DNA of 64,000 bases. It comes from Sipunculus nudus (lineage: Eukaryota; Annelida; Sipuncula; Golfingiida; Sipunculidae). Below, piece by piece: positions 24,171 to 38,200 of the stretch. The notes under the pieces are model-generated. The model ran no database searches and was not told the origin of the DNA. It worked only from the letters and a program-made list of their open reading frames with translations. The DNA lies in the NCBI GenBank assembly GCA_026874595.1, contig CM049314.1, positions 56,902,300 through 56,966,299 of the forward strand, read 5' to 3'. A program made the position numbers and the translations under genes. How positions within the stretch are numbered: position 1 is the first letter of the stretch; each line of letters starts with the position of its first letter.

Positions 24171-25330
24171 TTTCTCGACCTCAAAAAAAGTTTTGATTCC
24201 CTAAATCCCGATATACAGTTGGGTAAACTAAAACAATATTGCGTGAAATTCGCATAGCAGAATTCTGCATTGAGAATCGTTAATACGGGCGTACCACAAG
24301 GCACGGTACTCGGACCTACATGTGTTCTGTTTTTATTATACCTTAGCGACTTGCCTGTTAATTAAACAGACGTTAAAAGTTTAATTTACGCTGACTACAT
24401 CACTTTATACGCAGACGGTGTGAGTCATGATTCAGCACAACATAAGCTGCACGGCGCGGTAGACCAAGTATCCAAATAGCTCAATAAAACAAACTAGTTG
24501 CCAACGCCACGATATCAGCTACCATGCCCTTAAGTTTCAAACAGCGCAAATCATAAAATCCATTACATATTCGTATCGATGAACATTTTATCCCGACATT
24601 GAGAAATTCTCTCACCTTGGCCTCATAATTGATTCACATCTCATATGGAAATCTCATACTTCTGCTGTTTTTAAAAAGTTATGTTGCAAGATAGAGCTTT
24701 TACACAGTCTTAGCAAATTTCTGCCACAGAAGTTCCTACTCACAATGTGTCATGCGTTCGTTCAGCCAACAGGAGATTATGGCTTAATTGTATGGGGCAG
24801 CTGTCCAAGCACTTTCCGTGCCGATATTCAACGTATTCAGTGTCGGGCGGCAAGGATTATAACAATAACTGTATCCTTCCCAAACCAGGGATAGTATCTT
24901 TCAAGGCTATTTCATTCTATACAGGCAGTACCCTATGGAATGCCCTTCCCCTGGACATTAAATGCGCCCCAAATTTGCAGATTTTTAAAAAGATATCACG
25001 CTCGTACTTTTCTAGTCTTGCAGCGGTATCTTAGTTTTGGCACTATACGAGATTGTTTTAGTTAGAATAGTCGTTCTTACCACTCTTAGTACCGAAATCT
25101 CCATGATAATTTATTTATATTTAAGTATAATCTGTCATTTTTTAATAGTTTTATTGTCTTAGTATGTCTTTTATATTCTTATTGTAATCTGTATTTTATT
25201 TTATGTCATGGTCATATTCAGATGTTTAAAAATATCTTGTACTTTATAAATGGAACAGGGCCCTGCTTACAGCAGAAATGTTCTTCTGTTTCAGGCTACC
25301 CTGCATAATATTCTAATAAATAAATAAATG
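24171..25330 (+). pseudogene. 5'-truncated CR1/Jockey-like LINE: reverse transcriptase to 3' tail
   Basis: In one plus-strand frame from 24171, broken by TAG and TAA codons, the sequence reads FLDLKKSFDSLNPDIQ (reverse transcriptase motif A), then NTGVPQGTVLGPTCVLFLLY (motif B region) and YADYITLY in place of the catalytic YADD box, whose second Asp has become Tyr. After a damaged stretch comes a 3' ORF end with SFYTGSTLWNALPLDIKCAPNL (25034), typical of the C-terminus of these elements. A T-rich 3' untranslated part follows and ends in (AATA)n at about 25313-25330, a tail form common in CR1-type LINEs. The copy is dead. Confidence 0.75.
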
Positions 25331-25930
25331 CAGTTGTCTGTAAACTCTAAAATTATCGTTTACCGGGAAATCGGGGCACTATAAGGACATTTACTTTCCA
25401 ATGTACTAATGAAAAGTCCATCCTGTGCCATTATGAATTGTCAACATGAACTTTATAAATTGATTACCATAACAACACAGCTCCGAAAAGGTCGTGTATT
25501 AACAGTGACAGTGTGTTGTGATAGGGCAGACCCCACCACACCCTTCCGTGACTGACCGACGTGTAGCCAATAAAGCTGTTAGAGTCGAAGAAAATGTTGA
25601 CCGACTTGCAAAGGTCTTGGTAAATTGGTCTTGGTCTAACGACACTACTTAGTGCCAAATACTGACTCCACGGTCCAGTATCTATCATGTTAGATGTCAT
25701 CGTGTTAAACCATGCATGGTTTTCTTGCGTTGTGTTGAGAGAGTGAACGAAAGAGATATATGGAATATATGGAGAAGTAGATGGAATTATTTATAAAGCA
25801 TTATAATTATCTTATACCGGAAAAATGAATCATTAGCATGCATGTATATACACATATATGTATATGTATATATATATACATATATATATAGTTAGTTTTA
25901 TTAATAATTGTACAGTGTTATTAACTTCGC
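25331..25930. other. Spacer between two LINE tails
   Basis: No supported gene. A short run of TATATG repeats lies at about 25846-25890. Confidence 0.35.
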
Positions 25931-25959
25931 TATTGTTTGCTAGGGCCGTTACACGACAA

Positions 25960-26250
25960 AACAGAATACGAATAAAATGGAAAAGTTAATAAAAAGGATG
26001 GGAGCGGTAGTTTGTAGGAACCTTGATGACGTCACAACATTGTATCAAACCAAATTGAAGGAAAAACTGTGTTGTATTATGGCAGACGATATACATCCAC
26101 TTCGATGTTGCTTTGATGAACTGCAGTTTGAGAGAAGTGGACGTCTTTGCACACCACACACCAGTACACAACGATATAGAAATTCCTCTTCACCACGTGC
26201 CTTAGCTTTTACAATGAACTTTTTACTCGCTAGTTTTCTTTTCACTTTTT
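25960..26250 (+). pseudogene. C-terminal remnant of a CR1/L2-like LINE
   Basis: A 94-codon frame (25977-26261) includes HPLRCCFDELQFERSGR and YRNSSSPRALAFTMNF. This follows the pattern of LINE C-termini of the CR1/L2 group: HPL, then a short spacer, F-x-F-SGR, then a RY-NS-P-A segment. No reverse transcriptase is present upstream, so only the 3' end survives. The 3' boundary is not clear. A block at 26551-26690 ending GAATAAATC then A-rich sequence may or may not belong to it. Confidence 0.5.
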
Positions 26251-27834
26251 GCTTTATTTAGATATTAATATGCAGCTGTCCGTCTATTTTATGCGCATTG
26301 TTTATGTGTTTGTCCGTGCATGATAGGAATTTTATTTATTTACGTATATCTTATCTATAAGGAATGCATGTATGTTGTATGTCTTATAATGCTTAACGTT
26401 GAATTCTGGAATATTTTAGTTAGGCTTATTATAGTAATAAATATTTTTTTTTTATATTTGTGCAGACATAATATAATTTTCCATCATGTGTTTAAAAAAA
26501 TATATCTTTTCATATTTATATTGTCTCGAATTATGTATTTTTTGTTGATGAGCGGAAGGTATGACCAGGTCGCTACGGTTATCGTTAATCCTCTTAGCAC
26601 CTGATAGCCAGCAACCTCGGAACGCGTCACTCACCCTGCCTCAACTCCGATGTGTGGGGAATAAATCTTTTTGTACCCCAAAAAAATAAGTTTTCATTTG
26701 AATTTTAAAAACTCTAACGTCATCGATAAGACACAAAAACAAATTATATTTCATCATATAGATAATTTTATAAGGTTAAAAATTATATAAACTTTATAGG
26801 GCCTGGCCTGATTGGTATGTATTGAGACAAGAGTGAAAAATGAATTCAGGCAACGCTTCTGCCTTCAATTCAATTCATGGGTTCCAAATAGTCTAAAGCA
26901 CTTGATATCCAGAGGACTACTAACGGACATGTGAACTTTTAGTGAAATCATCTGATATTTTTACGCGTCATATTACGTTATTGCATACATGTACTCACTT
27001 TTACCTCATTTCATTTTTTTTATTGTTTTTTTAACTTTTGTCATTTTAACAAGGGCTTTATGGAAAATCAGGCTATGCTTGAATATGTAATCATTTTATT
27101 TTTTTTTACATTGCTAATAAAATTGCTAATAAAAATGTGATACAAAACGAAGATGTCCGAAAATCTCACCTCTACTTTGTTTGTGCGCTGTCTTTCCGCT
27201 ATGGTCTCATTCATGCAGAGAGCAAAACAAAGAAGTTGATCGTGTTTTTATATAGAGCAAAGTCCACCTCAATCTGCAAAATCCTGTCCAATTTCAAGGA
27301 GTCACCTGAAAAGTAACGTAATCTTTTGTTTCATTCGCGACCTACAGAAGTCAGGTCAATTTTGAATAAGGCCAGTCAGTGTAAACCAACTTCATTGCTC
27401 CAATCAGTGGAATTCAAAGTAAGGTGTCAGCGAAAAAAAAATCCAGTGGTGTTACTCTTGTTCTACCGCAAGGTGGCTCATCGATCACAGCCCGAGCAAA
27501 CACGAGGTGGTGAACGAGCGGAGGACTGACTGTGTTTATTCATTGTCTTTTGAGACTGCTTTTGAGACTGAAAGTTGACAGGCCTCTGAGACAATGCCCT
27601 GCCACACAGGCTTGTGATTCAATGTGTGATATGTGTAAAAATATGTAATATTTAAAGCTTTTGTCCGGATGACTTCACATCGGTTCAAGGACCCTAGCTC
27701 CCATTAATGTTCATATTTTAAATGATTAACAAACATATATTTTAGTTACAGTCGCGCAACGTTTTCACGATGTTTCACTCAATTGGACATGAATGCTACA
27801 AAATGCAACAAAAATCATACATATTGAATTAATG

Positions 27835-27836
<2 letters not shown>

Positions 27837-27895
<59 letters not shown>
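27837..27895. repeat. (AT)n microsatellite
   Basis: Pure tract of about 29 units. Confidence 0.9.
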
Positions 27896-27898
<3 letters not shown>

Positions 27899-28137
27899 AT
27901 AGAAAGAACTAAACTCGGTTTTCTGCAGGCATTTCATTACTCATTAGTTTCGTACTACATGCCCAGAGAGTGTGGCACTCTCCGGATGTTGTAGGTCGTT
28001 GCAATGAATATCAGTTGCGGGGGTCTTTGTTTATTGTAAACTCACTTGGGTCAGGGTCAGCTGTGTGGTGTCATCCATCTTTGTTGGTGGCAAGCTTCTG
28101 GTATTTCTCCGGTCCCAGGCTGGGGGCTGCACTATAT

Positions 28138-28138
<1 letters not shown>

Positions 28139-28190
<52 letters not shown>
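28139..28190. repeat. (AC)n(AT)n compound microsatellite
   Basis: About 7 AC units run into about 19 AT units. The same compound arrangement recurs at 47284. Confidence 0.9.
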
Positions 28191-28194
<4 letters not shown>

Positions 28195-28415
28195 CACCAG
28201 ACAGATTAATGGGTATAACTGGCAAGCCAGCCCCGTTGACCTAGCAAAAGGTCACACTGTCAGCTTTGTTTTACGAATAGTCACTAGCTCTTACGAAGGC
28301 TACAGGTGTACCTGAAAATTAGCAACAATATGTATATGCTATCTAAATAATATGATTGTTTGAAATGTTGGCGTTGATGTCTCCCTTCTCTTTATGTTCA
28401 TTGACTGTCATAAGC

Positions 28416-28418
<3 letters not shown>

Positions 28419-28456
<38 letters not shown>
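28419..28456. repeat. (AT)n microsatellite
   Basis: Pure tract of about 19 units. Confidence 0.9.
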
Positions 28457-28459
<3 letters not shown>

Positions 28460-29947
28460 AGTTTATATATTAACACAACCTGAGAGCAAGATAAGAAGCG
28501 TATGTCCTCATTACCTACGACGTGGTTGTGGTGAACTTATTTCCTAGGCAATTATTACTATGCGATCCTATTTTGATACCAGTTATATCTGTTGTTTCTC
28601 ATGTCCCTGTCTCACTGGGGGATCAGTAATAACTTTTTTTTGTGGATGTGATTGTGCATCATCGACTCGGGATACGAAGTTGTAAGTAACTGCAGAAAAA
28701 AAAACACGTTTACGAATGTAAGAAAAAAATGCTTTGAAAAACGTATATCATGTTGAAAAAGAATAATGATATTTTATTGAAAACAATGAAATCCCCGACA
28801 CACTGTGGCTGATTTAGGACACAAGATATTGTTTTATATATTTCGAGGTCTCTAGATTTGATAATACTAAACAGCATGTAGATCGAGTTACAACCACAAA
28901 TTAGATATGAGATGCATCAACCGTTATACTACATACAGTGTGAAGCGTTGAAGGATAAAGTTGTCTTTTCTTACAAACAAAAGAATATTATAACAAGTGG
29001 GGGTTTTATGCCATGATGCCGCGGTGAGCTGACACATTTTTGTAGGTTATAAGACATACGATAGGTGACAATGACCTTACTTGGCGTTAGGACGACACAA
29101 CAACAGTTAAAGAACTTACATTAAGAGCTTTCCTATATTTCAAATCTTTTTCGGACAGATGGTGGACAAATAACCATAACAATAGCTCAGATTACCGTCA
29201 CTGGAACTATATAAATCATAAATCAATTAAAGCTGGGGTTGTAATACTTTGAAATTTTTACCTTTCAAACTGAAAGGCCTTAATACAGGTTTTCCTTTTC
29301 CGCAAAAGATGCATCCTATCATCATATCAAGCTTTTAGTCACATTTTGCTAGTGTAAACCCGATTCTGCATCTAACATTGCATAACCCATGCACACTTGC
29401 ATGTAAAGAGAACTGAATGTTTTCAATAGTGGCACTGTTATATCAGAAACACGGTTGTGCAGTAAAAAAAACTAAGGAAAATATAGGAGATAAGGATCTA
29501 AATGCCGCAAAGTATAAGAAATTATAGGGAAATATAGGGAGTCAGTGGAGCACTACCTGTAAAATATTTCATGTGTGTGTCATGTTTGATAAACTACTCA
29601 TCAGCTACTGATGTAAAAAAAACAACTTTGTTCACCTTTCCAATGGATTGCTGGAAAATGAAAAATGCCTTTCCGTGCACGTGTTTCCCTGTCTCAGACA
29701 GGCGGCAAGGTATTATTTCGACCCTTAATCAAAGGATACGTGATTTCAATAATTTTGACCATGGTCCATCATGGTTTTGCTTCTGCAAACCGCTCTGTTT
29801 CGGTCTTAAATATAGTATTAAATTCCATGCCTTATTTACAGAATGTATGTAATTTCAGACTTACCCTGAATGTAATCCCTGCTAATAAAGTTTCATGTAA
29901 AGCTCTTCTGATTGACGTGTGAGCCCTTTTTCTAAAGCCTATTAGTG

Positions 29948-30225
29948 CACAAGGTACAGGGGCTCATACATATAACATACATAAAAACACAAGTTTAATC
30001 GGCCCATACATATAACATACATAAAAACACAAGGTACATTGGCCCATATAAATGACATATATAAAACACAAGGTATATTGGCCTATTCATATGACATAGA
30101 TAAAAGCACAAGGTACAGGGGTTCATACATATAACATACATAAAAACACAAGTTTAATCGGCCCATACATATGACATACATAAAAACATAATGTACATTT
30201 GCCCAAACATATGACATGCATAAAA
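29948..30225. repeat. 40-bp minisatellite, seven copies
   Basis: Units begin CACAAGGTACA or CACAAGTTTAA at 29948, 29988, 30028, 30067, 30107, 30147 and 30187, and each contains CCCATACATATAACATACAT. Spacing is 40 bp with one 39-bp unit. Two unit types, GGTACA and GTTTAATC, seem to occur in the same order twice (29948/29988 and 30107/30147), which suggests duplication of higher-order blocks. Confidence 0.85.
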
Positions 30226-30938
30226 AAAGAAACCATGAAAGGAGGTTGATCGCACATTGAAAGATCACTAGTCGTTGAAGGTAAGAGCCTATGACGCAAG
30301 CCAATCTTTTGTCATTTACAATGCACTGGTTGATCTGATTTGCCGCCAGATGTACGAATTCCGAATATGAACCGTAGCCATTTTGGCTCCCCAACCAATT
30401 AAAACACATAGATATTTACAAAACCTCTATTATTCAGGTGTATTTAATAAAAAGACGCCCTATATCCACCTGTGTTCCTTTAACTTTGTTCAGCTTTTCC
30501 ATCAGTAATTCTTAATATTTTATTACGACACAAACGGAAACAGTACTTATTTCGATATTTTCAGATAATTATCTCGAGAGATAGAGAAAAAATCCTTTGT
30601 TCCATATCAGCAACCGTATCAACGTAATCGGCCAGAGAAGGAAAATGACGATTTTTTTTAGAAAATGAATTAACTAACCGAGAGTTGACGAATTCGGCTC
30701 TATTCCCAGAAAAAAATCATGAGTGATCCCTAATATCCCATGGCTTCTCCCTTGTCCTATGTACCACGCTAATTTGAATTTACGGGAACGGGGATCAATC
30801 AATGGGCTGTTAGAACTGATGAAGTTATGCAGTAGATGAACGTTAGACTATAACAATATTTCACAAATGAACTGGTTTATTTAAAACAAAATAACCACAA
30901 GGCTAAGTATTGTATCCAAGAACGTTTCTTTAAATTTC

Positions 30939-30942
<4 letters not shown>

Positions 30943-30988
<46 letters not shown>
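30943..30988. repeat. (AT)n microsatellite
   Basis: Pure tract of about 23 units. Confidence 0.9.
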
Positions 30989-30995
<7 letters not shown>

Positions 30996-31428
30996 ACTAT
31001 ATATGTGAAAGCCATGTATACATATATAATCGATATAGTCATGCTGTATATTGTATATGGGAAGATGAACATAAAAACACAGAAACACGATTCATCCATA
31101 CACAGTAAAATTGAAGGAGTGCTAGTCATGCATTTGTGTGAATAATTAAGCTTAGATATATTGTCTCACACACATATACTCAACAGTGCTGCATAATATT
31201 AAATGTAACATCAAGGAATGATAAATAGACAACTGCAGTCAATATTATCCGGTATTATTCACAAAGAACTAATGCTACTCGTTAAGAGACAATTTATTCA
31301 ATAGCACCGACATTTAATGAGGTTCTTGAACCCCTATACATTAATGAGCATACTTTTGTTTGTATCTCTATTTAAATTACCGCGGGATATTGGCCCCTGT
31401 GACTCTGATAACATGCAATACCGTACCG

Positions 31429-31433
<5 letters not shown>

Positions 31434-31483
<50 letters not shown>
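31434..31483. repeat. (AT)n microsatellite
   Basis: Pure tract of about 25 units. Confidence 0.9.
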
Positions 31484-31487
<4 letters not shown>

Positions 31488-31676
31488 CACTGATATGTAC
31501 TCAGTCAATACTGACAGCATGAAGAGATCACAAGAAGTTGGATGTCAGTATAAGCCATGGCACCATACGTTGAACGCTAATGCGAATTTGATAGTATATA
31601 GAAAACATTACTCTGTTCAAAATATAGGTGAATTTAGTGTCATAACACGTGCATTTATTATCCCCTTATCATTTAT

Positions 31677-32108
31677 TAACGAAGTTGCGAAAGTGATATA
31701 GTAACGCCTCCGTTCGAGCTTCCGTCTGCCCGTCCGTGCGTCCGTCTGTCCGTCTGTCCTTCCGGAATTGGCTTGTGGATCGATTTCAAGCCAAACCGTA
31801 TGTCACAAACCTTTCGCCTTGCACATATGGCTCACCCACCCATAGAAGAAGAACCCTATCGATGTTGAGGTCACCGGGTCAAAAGTCACGGCCACAGGAA
31901 TCCCTTTCATGAAAAAGCTCGTGGACCCATTTCAAGCCAAACCGTCTGAAAAAAACCTTTCATCTTGCACATATGGCTCATCTACCCATGAATGAATAAC
32001 CTTATTTATTTTGAGGTCACAGGAGCAAAGGTCAAGGCCAGAGAGCTGCCCTCCTTATTTTCCCACTGTGTAATACACCCATTCTATTTATGCCCCGTGC
32101 GATAAGTG
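31677..32108 (+). mobile_element. Miniature element copy 1 (GTCCGTCTGTCCG family)
   Basis: This block matches 50357-50806 in the same orientation and over most of its length. Shared landmarks in order: AACGAAGTTGC, TTCGTTCG-like, GTCCGTCTGTCCTTC, GGAATTGG-TTGTGGATCGATTT, CATATGGCTC, GGTCACGGCCACAG, GGAGCAAAGGTCAAGGCCAG, AGAGCTGCCCTCCTTA and ATGCCCCGTGCGA. Each copy has an internal duplication, since GTGGATCGATTT/GTGGACCCATTT...CATATGGCTCA occurs twice. Terminal repeats are degraded in this copy. It encodes no protein. Confidence 0.8.
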
Positions 32109-32597
32109 AATCTCACGGGGGTCGATGTTGCCTCGAAATGTTTAGCCAGCTCCATATTCAAAAAAAAAGACCCTTGAACAGGGATATTTTGATTTTCACC
32201 AAAAATCAGTACAGCATAAATATTAATTTACAATAATGATTTTTTGAATTTCAGAACGTCAAAGTTAAACATTACTGTACAAAAATGCATATAATCTCAA
32301 TGGATTCATTATCTCTCATCGACACACAAAATCAAAGGCTAGTTTAACAGGAGTTTAACGGGAACCTGATAATAAAAATTCAGAATTTCATTTTTTTTTC
32401 GAAATCTTTCCGGCCCATTACACCCGAATAACTATCATCTGCAATTGCAAAATGTTACCGAAAACAGGCAGTCGTAGCCTTACACTTTCTGTTTCTGTCA
32501 AGGTAAATAACGGCCACATAAAACGATACATTTTACTTGATTTCATAAAGATTTAAGGTATATGCCTATCACACGAGACATGCATGAATTTAATTGA
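32109..32597. other. Short intergenic stretch
   Basis: Nothing recognised. It may include the decayed 5' part of the LINE that becomes readable at 32598. Confidence 0.35.
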
Positions 32598-35242
32598 ATG
32601 TTCTCCACTAGTAAAACCCCTAAAAGCACCAAAAAATCAAAACAACCACCATGGTGGGATAATGAATGCTCAGATTTCAAGGAACAAAAATATCTGACAT
32701 TAAATAAATTTAAAAATACAACAGGATTGGAAAACTTTCAGGAATATAAGGAGAAATGGAAGAAATTTAAATTACTTTGTAAACAAAAGAAAAACAATTA
32801 TAAAACTAATTTACAAATTTCATTGTTGGATGATATGCATCAACCTAAATATTTTTCGGAGAAAAGTCAAAGCAATAACCAAAGTGTGCCGATATAAACC
32901 CAGAAACATGACATAATTATTTTAAAAATCTAATGAATGATGATGTTGTTATCAATTCGGATTTTGAAAAAACCGTTAACTCCTACCTTTTAAATCACGA
33001 ACATTCCTGTGAAACTTGTACCAAAAATTATCCATTGGAATTAAATTCCACTATCACAGAAAGAGACATTATTTGGAGCATAGAAAATAGTTATAATGAC
33101 AAAGAACCAGGGACAGATGGACTTGTTGTAGAAATTTGTAAATGTTTAAAGAATGAAATAACACCAATCTTAACTTTACTGTTTAATATGATTATGACAA
33201 CTGGTACATACCCAAAGAGGTGGTAAGAAGCAATATTGAATCCTATGTACAAGTCAGGTAGTATCAATAATAAAAATAATTACAGAGGAATTGCTTTACT
33301 TAATATAACAGGTAAACTTTTTACAAAAATAATTAGCAGTAGACTTACAAATTAGGCAGAGAAAAATAACATGTTGTTTGAAAATCAAACTGGGTACAGA
33401 CTTGGATATTCTACTATTGATCATATATTTACATTACATGCTTTGAAACAGAAGTATTTATGTAAGAAAAGAGGTAAGATGTATTTTTGTGGATTTTAGT
33501 AAACTTTTGAAAGAATCCCACATAAAATGCTCTGGTATAGATTACATAAAATTGGGATTCATGGAAATATAATTAAAGTATTGAAATCTATGTATAGCAA
33601 CTTAACTTGTTGTGTAAAAACAGACAAAGGATTAACTGATACCTTTTTTTGTAGTAATGGCACCAGACAAGGTTGTCTGCAAAGCCCTATATTCTTTATT
33701 ATATCTTAACCAGTTCTTAGTAATGATTAAAGAAGCAACATTACAAGGAATTCAAATGTCACAAGAATCCCAAGATATAAATATTTTAGCTTTTGCAGAT
33801 GATACATGTTTTGTTGGCGACTCAGTTGGTCGCATACAAAATATATTGAACATTTTAGAAATTTTTGTAACCATTGGGGTATGCAAGTAAATGCAGAAAA
33901 AACAAAAGATGTAGAATTTAAGAGGGCAGGTATAATTAAACAGAATGAAAAATGGTATTTCAAAGGAAAACAAATTAACTTATGTGAACCAAAATAAATA
34001 TCTGGGAATAATATTTTCTTCTACATTGTCGTGGAATCCTTGTCTGAAATTATTAACACTTCTAGCACAGAAGGGTCTGAATATGGTTTAAAAATGTGAA
34101 TTTAAATGCGATAAAATGTCTCCTGATATCACAATGAATATATATGATATAAAGTTGTAGCACCCGCATTATTATATGGATCTGAACTTTGGGGATTCTT
34201 ATCAAGACCAATTATAGATAATGTGCAATCAAGATTTTGTAAAGAAATTCTGCGTGTTAGTAGAAGTAGTTAATACAGGAGTTTTGCTTGAATGTGGTAG
34301 ATATCCTTTGCATTGTATGTACTTTAAGAGATGTCTAAAATATTGGTTACGAATACTGAATATGGGAAATTCTAGATATCCTTTTATTTGTTATAAGGCC
34401 TTAAAACGGTTAAATGAACTGGGTAAGCCGACATGGCTAGGCTATATTAAGCATTTATTGAATAGGTATGGATTTGGTCATGCATGGTTAGAAAAGGGAG
34501 TTGGTGATGAAAATATGTTCATTGATATGTTTCTACAAAGAGTGAAGGATATCAGACAGCAAGAGATGTTATCTGAAATAAAGGAAAAATCCAAACTCAG
34601 TATATATAGTGAAGTAAAATCAGGCATTGAACCAACACGATACTTAAATCATATCCCATATATCTATAGACAGGTTTTAGCAAATTTTTCGACTAAGTGA
34701 CCATGATTTTGAGATTGAAGTAGGCAGAAGAAGTAATATTCCAGTAAATATGAGACTGTACATTTTGTGAGAATGGTGAAATTGAAGATGAGGCCCACAT
34801 TCTTTTCAAGTGTTCCAGATATTAAGATTTAAGAAATAAATTTTTATCATTTATACAGCATTTTCCACAAAATAAATGAGGGCTTATCCAGATTTTGAGA
34901 ACACAGAATCACAGGATACAATATGATTTAGGTGTATATTTATTTCAGGTAAACAGAGTAAGACAGGAAAACATTTAAGAAAATAATATTCCATAAAATA
35001 GTACTTTAATTAATAAATTCACTGAATGCTTAATTTTATGTATAATTGATAATTGTAAATATATAATTTTACATTTGTGTATATCAGTGCTATTCTTTTC
35101 TACGACATATATATCTTTTAACATGATTAACACATATTGGCAGAAAGCGATGGCAAACTTGTGTATATTTATATGTTACTTAAGTTATTTGTACTTGGGG
35201 CCATGAGGCCTTTCTACAACAAAACTTTGTTGTTGTTGTTGT
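32598..35242 (+). pseudogene. 5'-truncated LINE with reverse transcriptase and (TTG)n tail
   Basis: Plus-strand frames in order: PPWWDNECSDFKEQKYL (linker after the endonuclease, 32598-32897); EPGTDGLVVEICKCLKNEI (reverse transcriptase fingers, 32933-33226); YRGIALLNITGKLFTKII; HKMLWYRLHKIGIHG (33527 on); GTRQGCLQSPIFF (motif B); LAFADDTCF (active site, both Asp kept, about 33787); WGMQVNAEKTKDVEFKR. The C-terminal part (34221-34700) contains ECGRYPLHCMYFKRCLKYWLRI. Frameshifts and stops separate these pieces, so this copy cannot make a full ORF2. The 3' end (35190-35242) reads GGGGCCATGAGGCCTTTCTACAA followed by (TTG)n. I recall this type of tail from mollusc LINEs. The clade cannot be fixed by eye. 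Confidence 0.8.
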
Positions 35243-38200
35243 TAAATTCTGCGACTTCTCGTATGACCAAGGTAAAATTATACGCATGCACTTATGCAGG
35301 ATATGTTGATAGTCTAAAGACAAACACAAATTCAATTATTTTAATAAAGAAATAAAACAAATTTAATTATTTTAATAAAGAAATAATGAGATAACAACTG
35401 GTCAAAATATCAAATTAAATAAAAAAATAAAACAATGAATAGTGTCTGAAAAGTGATACGCATGTATAGAGGGTTAAATAGAAATATAACAAGGGACCCA
35501 TGGGTCAAAGCGCTCAGCTGAATTTTTTTAAATTTAAGCAAATGCAAAATTTCTTATTCTGTTGTTTATAGTTTAATATTTGCATTTGCAAAGCTATGAG
35601 GAAAGGGCACTACTACTTTGTGATAATCAAGTACTTTATATATGATTGTCAAACTAAAACGAAACTGCTATGATAAAACAGTAAAGTTTAACATATTGTT
35701 TTTGCATATGAAACTTTATTTCACTTCTTACTGAGGCAGGGAAATCATGATTTTGAGTGTATATCAAACCATTCCTCAGCATACCCGTTATTGGCAGGAG
35801 GAAATGATTTAATTAAATAATTATTTTTATCATATACAATTTTTTAATACAAAATATTAATTTTTGAAATGATAAATCTGAAAATACCAGATTATTCTTA
35901 ATAATAAGTTGCACCATTTTTTATCCTGAGTTTGGTTCATATCATGTCAGCTTATGCATACATAAATATTTATTTCATTTTTTAATCATAATATGTTTAA
36001 TTAGGTGAATGAGCAGGGCGTCCTCCCATGGTATTAACTATAACAGTCCCTTTGCTTCGCTGCAAGTCTAGAGACTGTCAAACTATGCCTATCAGTCCAA
36101 TTATGAATTGTTACTGAGTGGTTCATGCATTCACTGCTGTCTATAAATCTTCACAGGAACAGCCAGTCTGGGCTGAAGTCTGACTGAAGCATGTGCTAGC
36201 AAATTAAAGATGTCTTATCAGAATCATGTATCCCATGCCTAGCCTTGAGTCAGGAAGGCTATATACTAAATATACAGTCAGACGGTAATACACCTCTGAT
36301 TTTGTTCATTTGTTTGATCATTAATAGTTGAAATATAAATATTTAATAATTAACGGTTTATCTGATTGATCATAATTAAAACATTCACAATAAATTATTC
36401 TTCAAAATTATAAATTGGAAAATCAAAGAAGTGCCCTCATGAGCTGGAGAATAATACCCACTTTACAGAACATAGGGATGCCCACATAAACTAAACATAA
36501 TAAAGAGAAGAAAAAATGGGACCGCCTAAAAGTGCCGACATTATACACCTGTCAACTTAATGAAGTTGCCCACTAAGAGAGGTTTGACTGTAGTATATAC
36601 ATCCAGCTGTATGTGGATAGGCCTACTGTGGATATGTAGCTATAGAGATAACTCGATGCAACGAGCCAGGGTTATACTTTAATTTAATGTCATGATAATA
36701 TTATCTAAATAAGAAGTAAGATTTGAACCAGGTTTAAACTAAAGAGTTTATTAATTTTGACATATGTACAAGTGTAGTAAAGTAATATGAACAGGTCTGA
36801 TATTACACAATGTTTTACAGATACATTTGCTGAAAAAAGATGAATAGTAATGATGTGACTGATAGGTAGCAGGTTAAAATCAGAAAAAAGTTGATATTCT
36901 GACACAGATGGAACAACTTTATTTTCTTCTTTTTATGTGCTGTTATTAATCTTGTACAGACAACATTAGTATTTATCGCTGTTTGTGCATTTGCATGGCC
37001 ACACGCCAACACTATACGTCAACCACCTTTCTTTAGTTATGACACTGTAACTCGATATTGTAACTGGAAGTATATATAAACATAGTTGGTTACACAGTAT
37101 ACATAATTTCTTGTTGTTTAAAGCCCATAGAGATGGGTACCCACGGTTCCATACACTTCTGATATCAGGCTCTTTCGCTTCCTGCCTGGTAAGCCTCCGC
37201 TTATTTAACATTAAGATAGACACACATTACATATCGCACTTGCAATCTAATATGTATAAATCGCATTATGAAATAGAGCATACCTGCAAATTCAAAATAT
37301 AAGGGCGGGAGATAATTATGAAAAGAAATTTGAATTGTCTGAGGATATAATAAAATTATTGGCAAAGCTAAAATTTCAATTTATCACATCCTAGTAAAAT
37401 AAATATAAATAGTGGAGACACAAAAAGAAGATCAATGAGTAACTTCGATGGATGAGTTGCAGCATGCACATTTAGGCCTATCCTATAAAGAAGCAAACAT
37501 GTTTATGTATATATACGTGGGGAAACACCATCCTGTATTGCTCATACTAATGTTTGACAAACAACTTGGTCATAAATATAAAAACACGTCAATTAGGCTC
37601 ATACAAGGTAAATAAATTACCATGTCCATGAAAGATATAAGCTTACAATTAAAGTTGTAATGACAATAGCAAACACAAAAGGGTCATCTTGAACAACTAT
37701 AAAGTGGTGGTACGAGGTGTCCTGAATTGGTAAGCCTACCTTCCTAGCATTCTACAGTCATCACGAATGACCTAAAATGAGAAATTAAAAGTAATTTGGC
37801 CATGATCTATTAACCAAATTTTACAAGTTAAAGCCAGGTATATCGTCACTCGTCATCTGAGTGACAGATTTGTCATAATTAGAAGGCTTATGCTAGAGCA
37901 GATGGAGTGTTGTTACATAAATAGAGAAAGTTTATGATTTCAAATTTAAATGACCTTACTAGCACCACCATTACAAAAACATGGAAAAGCGAAAATAGAT
38001 GAAGGCTTAACAGATCTTATTAAATATTACGCTACAGTTATGAACTCATTTATATTTTTCTGATATATCCATGATATCAAAGTTTTTTCTTTATTTTCTA
38101 CTCTTGTATACGCATTGATGTATCGCATCCATTTTTTTCTGTTTGAAAATGGAATGATAAACATCGGACTGAAGAGTAGGTCTAACAGAGGTTGTTTATT

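Larger units (their letters stand above)
26690..29940. other. Intergenic with microsatellites
   Basis: No supported gene. It contains (AT)n at 27837-27895, (AC)n(AT)n at 28139-28190 and (AT)n at 28419-28456. Frames at 27326-27529 and 29571-29922 have no recognisable motifs. Confidence 0.4.
30226..31676. other. Intergenic with two (AT)n tracts
   Basis: No supported gene. (AT)n tracts lie at 30943-30988 and 31434-31483. Confidence 0.4.
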
